Below are positions 35,560-44,909 of a stretch of DNA of 64,000 bases, one piece after another. The notes under the pieces are model-generated. The model was not told the origin of the DNA. It made no database searches and saw nothing but the letters and a program-made list of their open reading frames with translations. This stretch comes from Moorena sp. SIO3I8 (lineage in GTDB: Bacteria; Cyanobacteriota; Cyanobacteriia; Cyanobacteriales; Coleofasciculaceae): assembly GCF_010692325.1 (NCBI RefSeq), contig NZ_JAAHHW010000005.1, forward strand, positions 1 through 64,000. Reading direction: 5' to 3'. Numbering within the stretch: the stretch's first letter is position 1; the number at the start of each line of letters is the position of its first letter. Made by a program: the position numbers and the translations under genes.

Positions 35560-37707
35560 TTAGGAACTCAAATAGGTATAACTCCTCAAACTCCGCTCAT
35601 AATTTTGCAGCAGCCGTTGAGATTCTGCCAAAGTAATTCGGTTCTGTTGCAACGCCTGTTCTGTGAGGCGGCGCATACCTTCCACCAAATCTTCAGCATC
35701 ATACTGCACATAACCCAAAACTTCCGTGATTGTATCTCCCTTAACCACGTGTTCAATTTCATACCCTCTGGGGCTTAATTTGATGTGAACTGCATTACTA
35801 TCACCAAAAAGATTGTGTAAATTCCCCATAATCTCTTGGTAGGCACCGACTAGGAAGAAACCCAAATAGTAGGGTTCTTTGGATTTGGGATTTGGGATTT
35901 GGGATTTGGAATTGGAAATTCTCTCTGGCTCCTCGGCTTTGCGCAAAGGATGTAGTTCCAGCAACGATTTAACATCCCGCAGGTCAATAAATTGGTCAAT
36001 CTTACCATCACTATCGCAGGTAAGGTCAGCCAGGATAGCCCTTTGGGTTGGTTCTTCATCCAACCGATGAATGGGCATAATCGGAAATAGCTGGTTAATT
36101 CCCCAGCAATCTGGCACTGATTGGAAGACTGATAGGTTGACATAGTAAATTGATGCCATGATCGTTTCCAGGTCTGCTAGATCATCGGGAACATAGTCTT
36201 GTGTCCTGATAATTTCCCGAATCTTCTGACAGCACGCCCAATAAAGCTGCTCGGCTTTAGCCCGCTGAGTAATGCTCAGATAGCCTAAACTAAACAGGCT
36301 TTTTGCTTCTTGGTTAAGCTCGATGGCATCATGATAGGCTTCCTGGTAGTTCTCAAGGTCGATAGTACAGTAAGTTTCCCAAAGATTCCGAATAATTAGA
36401 TGGTCTTGTTCCGTTGTCAGTGGAGGGGATTGAGATTCGACATCACTGGTACTCAAAACATCAAAGATCAGGACTGATTGATGGGATGCGATCGCACGAC
36501 CACTTTCACTAATCAGTGTTGGTGCTGGAATTTGATGTTCCTCACAAGCATCCTTCACCGCAGCCACAATGTCATTAGCATAGTTCTGCATGTTGTAGTT
36601 TTTGGAGGCATGGAAGTTCGTTTTCGAGCCATCGTAATCCACTGCCAAGCCACCACCTACATCTAGATACTGCATATTCACCCCTAATCCCTTCAGCTCA
36701 GCATAAATTTGGCTGGCTTCGCGAATAGCATCTTTAATTACGCTAATGGCAGAGATTTGAGAGCCGATGTGGAAGTGCAACAGCTGCAATGACTCAAGCA
36801 TCCCAGCCTCCCGTAGCTGGTCAATGGCTTGGAGTATTTCTGGAATTTTCAGACCAAATTTAGCTTTATCTCCTACAGAGTTTCCCCAACGACCCATGCT
36901 TTGTGTACTCAGTTTGGCTCGCACCCCCAGCACTGGTGTGATGCTTCCTAACGAAGCCGCCACCTCAATGATTAGCTGCACTTCCTCTAGCTGTTCTAGG
37001 ACAATTATCGGATTATGTCCCAATCGCCTAGCTAAAAGCGCAGTTTCAAGATATTCCCGGTCTTTGTAGCCGTTACAAATAATTAGGGAATCCGGAGTGA
37101 GCAATGTTGCTAGAGCAATCATCAATTCAGGTTTAGAACCGACTTCTAAACCAAATTGATAAGGTTGACCAAAATACACGACATCCTCTACCACATGTCG
37201 ATGCTGGTTGCATTTAACTGGAAACACTCCCTGGTAACGACCAGGGTATTTGTAGCGACTAATGGCTTGGGCAAAACAGGCGTTTAATTGCTCTATCTGG
37301 TCTGCCAAAATATCTGAAAAATGGATTAGTAATGGTAGTCCCAAGTTGCGCTGCTTCAGGGATTCTACCAGTTCCAACAAATCCAACGAGCCGCCCCCAT
37401 TGCCTTTAGGGGACACCATGATATGACCAGCAGTGTTAATGGCAAAGTAGGGTTCTCCCCAGCCTTGGATCTGATAAAGCTCCTCACTTTTCTCAATTGT
37501 CCAAGATTGAGAGGTCTTGTGATCTTGGTTATGGTTTTGGTTATGCTTAGGGATTGGAGAACAGGATGAGTCTATCAACTTAACACCATAATCTGTAGGA
37601 TTTTGAGTCGAGATCTCAGTAGTAGTCTCATTAGTACTCTCAGGGGTTAAATACTCTTGAAACTGGGATTTACGCTGTAGTGTCACCAATAACCTCCTTA
37701 AAGACAT
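35560..37707 (-). CDS. speA: Biosynthetic arginine decarboxylase
   Basis: A 715-residue PLP-dependent fold-III decarboxylase that turns arginine into agmatine. The PLP Lys165 is in GVFPVKCNQHRHVVEDV, and the conserved FHIGSQIS, LDVGGGLAVDYDGS and SESGRAIASH segments follow. The first 70 residues are a Gln/Asn-rich, low-conservation extension. A heptamer repeat (ATTTGGG, 35879-35921) is embedded in frame, adding a Ser/Lys/Pro/Asn-rich stretch of about 12 residues near position 600 just before the conserved YYLGFFLVGAYQE segment. Next to the DHS-like gene on the same strand. Confidence 0.95.
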   Translation of the reverse strand: MSLRRLLVTLQRKSQFQEYLTPESTNETTTEISTQNPTDYGVKLIDSSCSPIPKHNQNHNQDHKTSQSWTIEKSEELYQIQGWGEPYFAINTAGHIMVSPKGNGGGSLDLLELVESLKQRNLGLPLLIHFSDILADQIEQLNACFAQAISRYKYPGRYQGVFPVKCNQHRHVVEDVVYFGQPYQFGLEVGSKPELMIALATLLTPDSLIICNGYKDREYLETALLARRLGHNPIIVLEQLEEVQLIIEVAASLGSITPVLGVRAKLSTQSMGRWGNSVGDKAKFGLKIPEILQAIDQLREAGMLESLQLLHFHIGSQISAISVIKDAIREASQIYAELKGLGVNMQYLDVGGGLAVDYDGSKTNFHASKNYNMQNYANDIVAAVKDACEEHQIPAPTLISESGRAIASHQSVLIFDVLSTSDVESQSPPLTTEQDHLIIRNLWETYCTIDLENYQEAYHDAIELNQEAKSLFSLGYLSITQRAKAEQLYWACCQKIREIIRTQDYVPDDLADLETIMASIYYVNLSVFQSVPDCWGINQLFPIMPIHRLDEEPTQRAILADLTCDSDGKIDQFIDLRDVKSLLELHPLRKAEEPERISNSKSQIPNPKSKEPYYLGFFLVGAYQEIMGNLHNLFGDSNAVHIKLSPRGYEIEHVVKGDTITEVLGYVQYDAEDLVEGMRRLTEQALQQNRITLAESQRLLQNYERSLRSYTYLSS

Positions 37708-37771
37708 TGGTCGAACTGACTAGCCATGCTAAAATGCCGTCAGCGTGTTTTTTAACTAATCGTGAGCGTCG

Positions 37772-38359
37772 ATGTCTAAACCATCTGGTCATCAGGCTCA
37801 AAAGCAAGATTATTTCCAGTCCATCCAAACGCTAATATACAATCATCAGATTGCTGTTTGGGTTGGGCTTTGGGTTGTTATGGTCTTAGCCGGTAGCATA
37901 GCAACTATGGGTCTGATTGATCCTGGACCGATTGAAGAAGAAGCCAATAATCCACAACCAGCTCTGGCCCAACTGCGGGCATCAGCGGCAAAAGAGGCTG
38001 TGCCACTGTCTTTGTTTGGTGTTGTTGCTATAGGCTGCGCCAGCGGTTGCTTATTGCTTACTCAGGCTCTAAAATTTTCAAGCCGGAAAACGAAACCGAA
38101 AAGACCGATAACATCTAGTGTCAGCAGTAGAAGGCGACGCCGTAATTCTAGACGCCGTAAGGCGACTCGCAAACAACAACCAGTCAAATCAGTACCATTA
38201 TTACCACCATCACAAAACAGTAGCGATGACCAACAGACCGAGGTAACGGTTTTGCCACCAGAGCCTACTGATCAGACCAATGCTCAAGACGAGACTCTTG
38301 CCAACATGATGGATATGCGTAAGCGCCGCTCTCTGTCTTCCTTGATGCGGGATCAGTAA
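37772..38359 (+). CDS. Small basic membrane protein (DUF3153-like arrangement; unknown)
   Basis: A 195-residue protein I do not recognise. Two membrane helices are predicted at about residues 29-50 (VWVGLWVVMVLAGSIATMGLI) and 77-96 (LSLFGVVAIGCASGCLLLTQAL), separated by a short loop with PGPIEEEANNPQPALAQL. The C-terminal half is strongly basic (SSRRRRRNSRRRKATRKQQ at about 114-132) and then Gln/Thr/Asp-rich. It may bind nucleic acid or acidic lipids at the membrane. Divergent from speA with 64 bp between. Confidence 0.65.
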   Translation: MSKPSGHQAQKQDYFQSIQTLIYNHQIAVWVGLWVVMVLAGSIATMGLIDPGPIEEEANNPQPALAQLRASAAKEAVPLSLFGVVAIGCASGCLLLTQALKFSSRKTKPKRPITSSVSSRRRRRNSRRRKATRKQQPVKSVPLLPPSQNSSDDQQTEVTVLPPEPTDQTNAQDETLANMMDMRKRRSLSSLMRDQ

Positions 38360-38435
38360 TCAGCCGAGGCTAGTGGTGATTTAATTTGCCCTTAATTTGC
38401 CCTTTGTTCACTCTTGACGGTTGACGCAAAACCCG

Positions 38436-40958
38436 TCAATTGTTAGAAGTTCTAACCTCTAACAGGGATTGCCAATCTTTAATCGCTTGCTGTGACCAAA
38501 GCCAGTTCTTGCTCAAGGCATCAGGTTGGAAGTTAATCGGATCGTTGGTGAGCACATGTTGCCGTAGCTTGAGGGATTGTTGGGACAAACTCGCCCGCTT
38601 AGATCCGTTTTGTTCTTGAGCCGATTTCCACGACCCTAGCGCTAAGCCAGCATAGGTATTCAATTTTTGGGAATTGGTGGATTTTCCAGATCCAACTGTT
38701 GTAGATTTCTTGTTGCTACTCCTGTACAATGCGTCATACCAAGCTTGGTTAGCTCGCTCGTATTTGCCTTCAGCGTAATAGGCAAACCCTAGGGCATTAC
38801 GGTAAGTCCAAGAGTCAGGTTCTTGTTTGACTGCTCTTTGCCAATAACGTCTGACATCATCAAGACTGTATTCATCGGAGCGGGTCTGGATCGACTGCCA
38901 TGCCAGACGACCTCTTAAGAAACTCACCATTGACTGATTCAATTGTTCTGAGGGAACTTCCTGAAGGGCAGCAGAAGCATCGGGTAATGCACCCCGGTCT
39001 AGCAATGCCGTTACAGCTTCGGTTCCTCGAATAATATTACCCTTACTGAATGCTTCAATTGCGATCGCTGTGACGATGTTGGTTTTAGCATTTGTCAAAG
39101 TTGGGTAATCACCAGGTGTCTCCGAACCTGGTGGTAATTGTGTCCCTACCTCAGAACCAGGAGGCTTCTGGAAAAACCAAACGCCCAAAAGTACTAAGGC
39201 AAGAGTTCCCGTTGCTCCTAGTCCGATCCACAATGGTGAACCTGGTAACCTTGAACCCTTCTGTTTAGGATTAGTGACCTTTTTAGCCTCAACTTCTGCC
39301 GTAGTATCCTCAGGCTTTGGAGCTAATTGGGTTGAACCATCGCTAGACAAAGCCGCTGTCAGGGTTGCGGCTGAAGCTTTCCTAGGAGCAGGGAGTTGGC
39401 TTGGGGTATGGACTGGTAAGTTCTTCTGAGCAGTGTCTGAGTAAGGGTTTTCCGATAACCCCTCTAAATTCGATGCTGCTATTTTTGATTCCCCACCCTG
39501 AGCCTCTGTATTCAGCTGATCCAGCAATCCCTTAATGAAAGCAGCGGGATCGTCTGCTTCTAGTTCATGGGATTCTAAACCCTGTGGTACACCAGTGAGA
39601 CTTTCATGGTCATACTCAGCTTCTCCCCTAGAGACAAGAGCTGACTCTTCCTCAAATTCTGAGAATGTGGTATGATCAGATTCTGTTGGTGGCGTAAAAA
39701 ACGCCTCTTCTGGGTCTAACCCGACAGAGGTCTCATGAGGATCGGGCAGGGTAAATATTTGAGTTCGGTCATAACTCTGGTCATCATTGGTCAGGAAACC
39801 ATCAAATTCCGGATGCAGATAGAGAACAGGTAATGCCCAATAAAGCTGGTTCGAGCCATAAGCAGAAATCAGTCCTTGTCTAGCTCGCGAGAGGCTTAGG
39901 TCAATGGGATAACCCTGGTTGATGTTACGGTATAATAATCGGGTTAGGGTCAGGGCTACCTCATCGGGAATACGCTCTGCCATGGCTAGAACACCAGGAA
40001 TACCCCGCTTAACCAGTGCTTGGGCGAGATTTTGATCGTTACCGTTTTCCTGGCTATCTGAAACAGCTGTATGAGCACCACGACAGGAGTTGAATACAGC
40101 CAGCTGGACACCATTATTAACTAACAATCCCGCTAGATCATCACCCCTTACGGTCTCTGTCAAACCAGTTTTTTTACTAACCAGGTAAACATCACCACCT
40201 GATTCCCCTAGGTTAGAGTGACCAGCATAGTGGAAGACTTGATATTTTCCTTGTTCCAGGGCTTGGGTTAACTGTTCCCGTCCTGGCTGTTCCAGAATGG
40301 TCAGATGAATCGCTGGGGGTCCATTGGGTGAAAGATGGCGGAGTTCTTCTTTGAGGTGAGATGCTTCTTGTAAGAGTTCTAAACTTTCTTGATCACTTGG
40401 ACCGGCGATCACCATCAAAATTTTCAGAGGTTGATTCGGTGGAGACAAAGGCTTCGGAACTGGTCTAATCAAGCCTTTGGTCATCTGGTAGCGGGAGAAA
40501 GCCACATCAGTTCCTGTGGCTAGGGGGCGATCCCCAGCATGGAGGACTTCCCAAGGTAGGCGGGGTAATTCTGTGCCTTTCAATCCCAGACGCAGCCGCA
40601 AAACCGACCGTTGATTTTGAGCGATCGCTTGCGCCATCATCCAGCTATCCCGCAAGCTTCCTTTAAATAGGGCATTGTATAGCTCCTGACCCAAGGCAAC
40701 TAAGTTTAAAGAGGATTGAGAGTACGGTTCTCCCCAAGATGGCATGGCCAAACTGCCATCCACCCCAGCTGCCCTACCCTGCAGGACACTAAATAGGGGG
40801 TCATTCATCAGTTGCTTGGCCTGGGTTAACCATTCTTCTACCGGCCAACTGACTTGTTCTTCTGCCAATGAGACTCCCGGTGCCACTCGTTCGATGCGCA
40901 CCAGATAATCATCATGTTTTCCTAAGGGGGTTACGGAGATATGGAATTCCTGTGCCAC
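38436..40958 (-). CDS. CHAT-domain (caspase-like) protein with membrane helix and TPR tail
   Basis: An 840-residue protein. Residues about 85-390 form a CHAT peptidase domain; the catalytic pair is His247 in FHYAGHSNL and Cys292 in FNSCRGAH, both intact. Then a long Ser/Glu/Thr-rich linker, one membrane helix (LWIGLGATGTLALVLLGVWFF, near 575-595) and a C-terminal helical repeat region (about 630-835) with TPR-like YRNALGFAYYAEGKYERANQAWYDAL. CHAT proteases are often activated by partners and cleave effectors in defence or cell-death systems, but CHAT-TPR proteins in large cyanobacterial genomes are numerous and mostly uncharacterised. Stands alone. Confidence 0.88.
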   Translation of the reverse strand: MAQEFHISVTPLGKHDDYLVRIERVAPGVSLAEEQVSWPVEEWLTQAKQLMNDPLFSVLQGRAAGVDGSLAMPSWGEPYSQSSLNLVALGQELYNALFKGSLRDSWMMAQAIAQNQRSVLRLRLGLKGTELPRLPWEVLHAGDRPLATGTDVAFSRYQMTKGLIRPVPKPLSPPNQPLKILMVIAGPSDQESLELLQEASHLKEELRHLSPNGPPAIHLTILEQPGREQLTQALEQGKYQVFHYAGHSNLGESGGDVYLVSKKTGLTETVRGDDLAGLLVNNGVQLAVFNSCRGAHTAVSDSQENGNDQNLAQALVKRGIPGVLAMAERIPDEVALTLTRLLYRNINQGYPIDLSLSRARQGLISAYGSNQLYWALPVLYLHPEFDGFLTNDDQSYDRTQIFTLPDPHETSVGLDPEEAFFTPPTESDHTTFSEFEEESALVSRGEAEYDHESLTGVPQGLESHELEADDPAAFIKGLLDQLNTEAQGGESKIAASNLEGLSENPYSDTAQKNLPVHTPSQLPAPRKASAATLTAALSSDGSTQLAPKPEDTTAEVEAKKVTNPKQKGSRLPGSPLWIGLGATGTLALVLLGVWFFQKPPGSEVGTQLPPGSETPGDYPTLTNAKTNIVTAIAIEAFSKGNIIRGTEAVTALLDRGALPDASAALQEVPSEQLNQSMVSFLRGRLAWQSIQTRSDEYSLDDVRRYWQRAVKQEPDSWTYRNALGFAYYAEGKYERANQAWYDALYRSSNKKSTTVGSGKSTNSQKLNTYAGLALGSWKSAQEQNGSKRASLSQQSLKLRQHVLTNDPINFQPDALSKNWLWSQQAIKDWQSLLEVRTSNN

Positions 40959-41270
40959 TGTTGCCCAATTTTGCTCAATTTCAAGGGATCAATTTTGCTC
41001 ATAGTGACGAGCTTTGGCTGAAGGTTTAAAAATTCTTGAATATTTGTTTACTATTTGCTTATTGAGGAGTATTCCTTTAGGGGAAAATTCTTGTTGGCTC
41101 ATGGTATTGATGCCGTTTTTTATTTAAGGTTTCCAAGGCATACTCTGTTAATTGTTTTGAATCAGAAAATTTCCTAATTCCAGCATTTGGGTGCCACTTT
41201 ACCCAGATTTTTCCGGATTGCTATCACCAATCTCGGAAAAGTGAAATGGTAGATGCACCCTGATTGACAC

Positions 41271-41305
41271 CCCCGGTTCACTTTGGTGAGCTGGGGATTT
41301 TTTTT
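41271..41305 (+). terminator. Intrinsic terminator with no gene before it
   Basis: An 11-bp stem (CCCCGGTTCAC, 41271-41281, pairing with GTGAGCTGGGG, 41286-41296, two G-U pairs) with a TTTG loop is followed by A and eight T. On the plus strand no protein gene precedes it for over 3 kb, so it may end a small RNA transcribed from about 40980-41270. Confidence 0.65.
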
Positions 41306-41949
41306 CACTGGGTGGTAAGGTGTTACCAACTATATCTAGCCATCTCTATAGATTTAGTTTGCTTGCTCCTTTTCCTCTAAACACCAACTGATTAAGCGAT
41401 GCAGAGGTGCGACCCGTGGCGAATTTAATTACGGGTCAAGGGCACCTAAGCGGTCTTGGGGAGGCAGAGGTGCGACCCGTGGCGAATTTAATTCGCCTAC
41501 GGAAAACGCACCATTACGGTCTTGGGGGTTCCCCCCATGAGCGACTGCCGTGGTTTCCCCCATGAGCGACTGCATCAAGACACAGTCTTAAGCACTTAAA
41601 ACAGGTGAAATTGCTTTGGCAACCAGCTAATTTCCCCTTTGGTAATTGGTACTCATACCCAGCAGTGGATGTACTGAATCAGTAAGGTTTCCAGGAGAAA
41701 GGATTAGGGTTAGGTTGATCGATACTTATGATAAGCGTGTTACCAACTAGCTTAACATCTGAAATTTTCCCCAAGATACTCCTTTGGGGTTTCATCACTG
41801 TCTGCAGAGCATTTTAGTCAGCCTGACCCTCAACTTTGCTAATTCAGGTCAACAGTGGCTAATCCTTGGTATTAAGCAGTTTGTCAGTCTTAGGGAGAAG
41901 CTCTAGGTGTATTGTTTGAGCTTTATTATGGTTTTTGTAAAGATTTTGA

Positions 41950-41975
41950 CAAGACTCGGTAATTACCGAGTCTTG
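41950..41975. promoter_or_regulatory. 26-bp perfect palindrome
   Basis: CAAGACTCGGTAA and its exact reverse complement abut with no loop. It could be a cruciform or hairpin, or a regulator site. No T-run follows on either strand. Confidence 0.5.
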
Positions 41976-42192
41976 GGATTTCACCCCATCGGTAGATGAT
42001 TTTTGACCATAGCTTTTAGGGAGCTAGGGTCGATGGGTGATGGGGTGATCGGGAAATAGGGAGATCCGGAGCATCTTAACTTGTCAAGACTAATGCACAA
42101 ACCCCCTTATCGACGATAATTACAGGGATTTCAGCCTTTAATTTATAACTAGAAAGCGGGCTTTAAGGGTCTTGATGGGTAAGTCCTGATGT

Positions 42193-42226
42193 CAGCTATC
42201 AGCCGTCAGCTGACGGCTGATAGCTG
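42193..42226. repeat. 34-bp perfect palindrome of CAGCTATCAGCCGTCAG
   Basis: The 17-bp arm CAGCTATCAGCCGTCAG is followed directly by its reverse complement, 50 bp beyond the 3' end of the minus-strand gene at 42276. The same AGCTATCAGC words recur at 8525-8545 and 22541-22556, so it belongs to a dispersed repeat family. Confidence 0.6.
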
Positions 42227-42275
42227 ATAGCTGAATACTTACGTCCTGATTGTCTTCCTTTAAGAGATAAGATCC

Positions 42276-42500
42276 TCAATCAAGTAACTCAAAAGACTTG
42301 ATCTCCAAAACCGGACCAATCATCGCAAAGGTCATCACATCCTCTCGCACCTCTCCTGTAACCGTGACCTTCAGTCCCGATTGCTTTAACTGTGCGGGAG
42401 TGTCCTTGAGTTCGTAGGTTTCCCCTGAGTCAGAAACCAGTGCCCAGGCTCCTGACCCGATGTCTTTGCGCTCAATCACGCCTGTGATGCTGATCGTCAT
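42276..42500 (-). CDS. Small OB-fold-like protein next to the S8 protease
   Basis: A 74-residue protein. Its strand pattern ITGVIERKDIGSGAWALVSDSGETYELKD...LKVTVTGEVREDVMTFAMIGPVLEIKSFELLD matches a small OB-type barrel of the kind seen in many short cyanobacterial and periplasmic proteins. No signal peptide is evident. It overlaps the end of the protease gene by 4 bp (ATGA), so the two are co-translated. It may modulate or bind the protease; that is inference. Confidence 0.7.
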   Translation of the reverse strand: MTISITGVIERKDIGSGAWALVSDSGETYELKDTPAQLKQSGLKVTVTGEVREDVMTFAMIGPVLEIKSFELLD

Positions 42501-44266
42501 GCTGATTGTTTCTCCCCTTGAACGGCTAAATAAGCTAGTCCAAAACAGAGCAAGGCATTGGCAATCAGGAACACCCGAGACAAAACCCCGCCTCCAAGCC
42601 AGATTAGCTCAGGTGAAACCACAGCACTCACAGCTAGGCAACTGGCCACACCGAGAGCTGAACCAACTGCTAACCACTTCCATTGCGGATGTCCTAACAG
42701 TAGCGCGATTAATATAAATGGAATCACAACACTGGCAAATAGAGGGTTGAGAAAACTGCTGCTGCCAATAGCGCTACCCAATTCTGGAATCGAACTGCCC
42801 ATGACTCGGAAGGGCCATTGGGGTAAGTCAAATATATACAAACCTTTCAGGAAGAATAATCCTGAACTCCCGGCTACTAAGCCAGTGGCAAGAGACCAAC
42901 TCCAAGTAAAGGGAAAATAATTGCGCAAGAACCAGGCCAGCAGGTAAGAACCTAGTACCATAGCAATCTTCGGCCAGAGGGCGATCACACCACCGTCAAT
43001 CCAAAAGCGAGGATTGAGATAGCCGTTATCCCGTAACCAGCGGAAGAAGTCTTGGAAGGTAATTTGTCCTTTCAGAGCCAGTTTAACCGCAGCACCAGCA
43101 TCCAATTGTCCAGCACCATAGTGGTTTAGGGGGTCATCTTCTATAGCTCGGGTGGACTGCTTGAGTACATTCAATACATCAGCAGGGTCTTGAATCCCAG
43201 TAGCTTTGATTAAAGCTGCCACACCAGCTACGTGAGGCGATGCCATACTGGTGCCTTGGAAGCCAGCAAATACAGGGCTGCCTGTGTCTCCATCAATCGT
43301 CTCTTGCAAAATCTTACCATTTTCACTGCCACCAGGGGCTGAGATATCTACCCCAGCACCAAAGTTAGAGTAGGGAGCTTTCAGACCTGCGGAATCAAGG
43401 GCAGAAACACCAATAACATGGGGATAGCGGGCAGGATAAGCGGCAGCATTTTGGTTAGAGTTACCAGCAGCAGCCACTAGGACAACACCTTTGTGATAGG
43501 CATAGTCGATTGCCTCTGCCATCAGATTGCTTTCACCAGCCCCCCCTAAACTCATGTTGATCACATCTACCTCATGATCAGCAGCAAAGCGAATCGCTTC
43601 TGCAATATCAGCCACTGTACCACCACCATTAGCTGCCAATACCTTCAGGGGCATCAGGGTAGCTTCGTAAGCAACTCCGGCAACACCGTAACCATTGTTG
43701 GTAGATTGGGCAATGGTACCAGCTACGTGAGTACCGTGACCTTGATCATCCCATGCTTCAATCCGGTCATTGACAAAGTCGTAGCCTTCAACAAATTCAG
43801 TATCTTTCAAATCCGGGACTGCGCTGACCCCGGTGTCAATCACTGCTACTGTTACGCCACTACCCTTGGTGTCATCCCAGGCAGATTCTACATTAATGCT
43901 GCGCAGGTTCCACTGCTTGCCATAGTCAGGGTCATTGGGAACCTCGAAAGCACTATAGGTATAGTTCGGTTCAATATATTCTGTTGCTTGGGATAGTCCT
44001 GATTGTTTCAGGGTATTCAGCAGTTGTTTATCTCCCTTTAGGATATATATGTGATCTGCTGCTGAAAATTCACTATTGAGTTGGGGATTAACCTCGTATT
44101 CTTTTGCGATCGCTTGCAATTGCTCATTAAGTTGAGCAGCTGGTATATCTTCCCGGAAGTCGATCACAATCGACTCAAAATTCCCCTGATTTGCCAATCC
44201 TTTAAAGTTAAACAGGGCAAAACCCAGCCCTACTACAAACAGACACAGTATCAAAAATTTTCTCAT
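42497..44266 (-). CDS. Subtilisin-family (S8) serine protease with C-terminal membrane helices
   Basis: A 589-residue protease: signal peptide or anchor (about 1-25), I9-like propeptide (about 28-105, ending TEYIEPNYTYSAFEVPNDP), catalytic domain (about 115-400) with Asp144 (VIDTGVS), His177 (GHGTHVAG) and Ser339 (GTSMASPHVAG), then four or five hydrophobic helices in residues about 430-580. Such membrane tails are uncommon in subtilases and would hold the protease at the plasma or thylakoid membrane. Its gene overlaps that of a small OB-like protein. Confidence 0.92.
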   Translation of the reverse strand: MRKFLILCLFVVGLGFALFNFKGLANQGNFESIVIDFREDIPAAQLNEQLQAIAKEYEVNPQLNSEFSAADHIYILKGDKQLLNTLKQSGLSQATEYIEPNYTYSAFEVPNDPDYGKQWNLRSINVESAWDDTKGSGVTVAVIDTGVSAVPDLKDTEFVEGYDFVNDRIEAWDDQGHGTHVAGTIAQSTNNGYGVAGVAYEATLMPLKVLAANGGGTVADIAEAIRFAADHEVDVINMSLGGAGESNLMAEAIDYAYHKGVVLVAAAGNSNQNAAAYPARYPHVIGVSALDSAGLKAPYSNFGAGVDISAPGGSENGKILQETIDGDTGSPVFAGFQGTSMASPHVAGVAALIKATGIQDPADVLNVLKQSTRAIEDDPLNHYGAGQLDAGAAVKLALKGQITFQDFFRWLRDNGYLNPRFWIDGGVIALWPKIAMVLGSYLLAWFLRNYFPFTWSWSLATGLVAGSSGLFFLKGLYIFDLPQWPFRVMGSSIPELGSAIGSSSFLNPLFASVVIPFILIALLLGHPQWKWLAVGSALGVASCLAVSAVVSPELIWLGGGVLSRVFLIANALLCFGLAYLAVQGEKQSA

Positions 44267-44909
44267 GGCAATCTGTCGCTGGTTTGCGAGTCTTTAATCA
44301 CCACGATAGCTTATATAGCAAAGGGAGTAGGGAGTAGGGAGTAGGGAGTAGGGAGTAGGGAGTAGGGAGTAGGGAATATGGCATCAAAAATTATCACAAT
44401 TGATTTAGGTACCCTATACCAATTTTCAAAAATTGCTAGCTATTAATTCTTGATCAAGGGTGAAGGAGATAATAGGCAACAGGCAAGAGGCACCCACCCC
44501 TAACCCCTCCCAGGAGGGGAAGGCAAGAGGCAAGAGGGAAAAAATCCTGTTTAGCTCCTGATTATGACAAGCGCTATAGAAATTGACCCTGTTGTCACCT
44601 GCTCAGGTTGTTGGATTTTGAAGGTGAGGGGGATTTTGTGTCTTGGTTATATCAAAATTGACTCAAGTCAGCACCTTTAAGGAAATAAAGAGCTATTTGA
44701 GGATTGAGATGGGATTGTACAGATAAAGATTAATGCGATCGCAAAACGTGGGTTCGCAAAACATGGGTTCGCTCAAGCAGGGGACAAGAAGGGGAAAAAG
44801 AAGACCGGGTGTCGCGGGTGGGGTTTAGGGGGTATGGTCAACCAGTGAACCAAGGCTGAGGGGGCGACAAGTCAGCTATTATCCCTATAACTTATCTACA
44901 AAATCCTGA
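44267..44909. repeat. Intergenic region with heptamer element
   Basis: 44314-44418 is a heptamer element (TATAGCAAAGGGAG... GGGAATATGGCATCAAAAAT ...CCCTATA) nearly the same as 20516-20606. 44480-44578 carries GCAAGAG heptamers, CCCACCCCTAACCCCTCCCA and a family-A right end (AAGCGCTATA). The stretch 44600-44900 shows nothing recognisable besides one HIP1 site (44736). Confidence 0.6.

Larger units (their letters stand above)
40959..42275. other. 1.3-kb gene-free stretch with an orphan terminator and palindromes
   Basis: No credible frame. Contents: an intrinsic terminator on the plus strand (41271-41305), two direct copies of a GCAGAGGTGCGACCCGTGGC unit (41400 and 41464), two copies of the CCCCCATGAGCGACTGC repeat (41533-41582), a 26-bp palindrome (41950-41975) and a 34-bp palindrome (42193-42226). 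An untranslated RNA ending at the terminator is possible. Confidence 0.6.

Noticed and set aside
44081-44344. A plus-strand frame ending AKGVGSRE
   Set aside because: Antisense to the S8 protease start and ends in heptamer repeats; the shared peptide with the GrpE-like protein is due to the same repeat.
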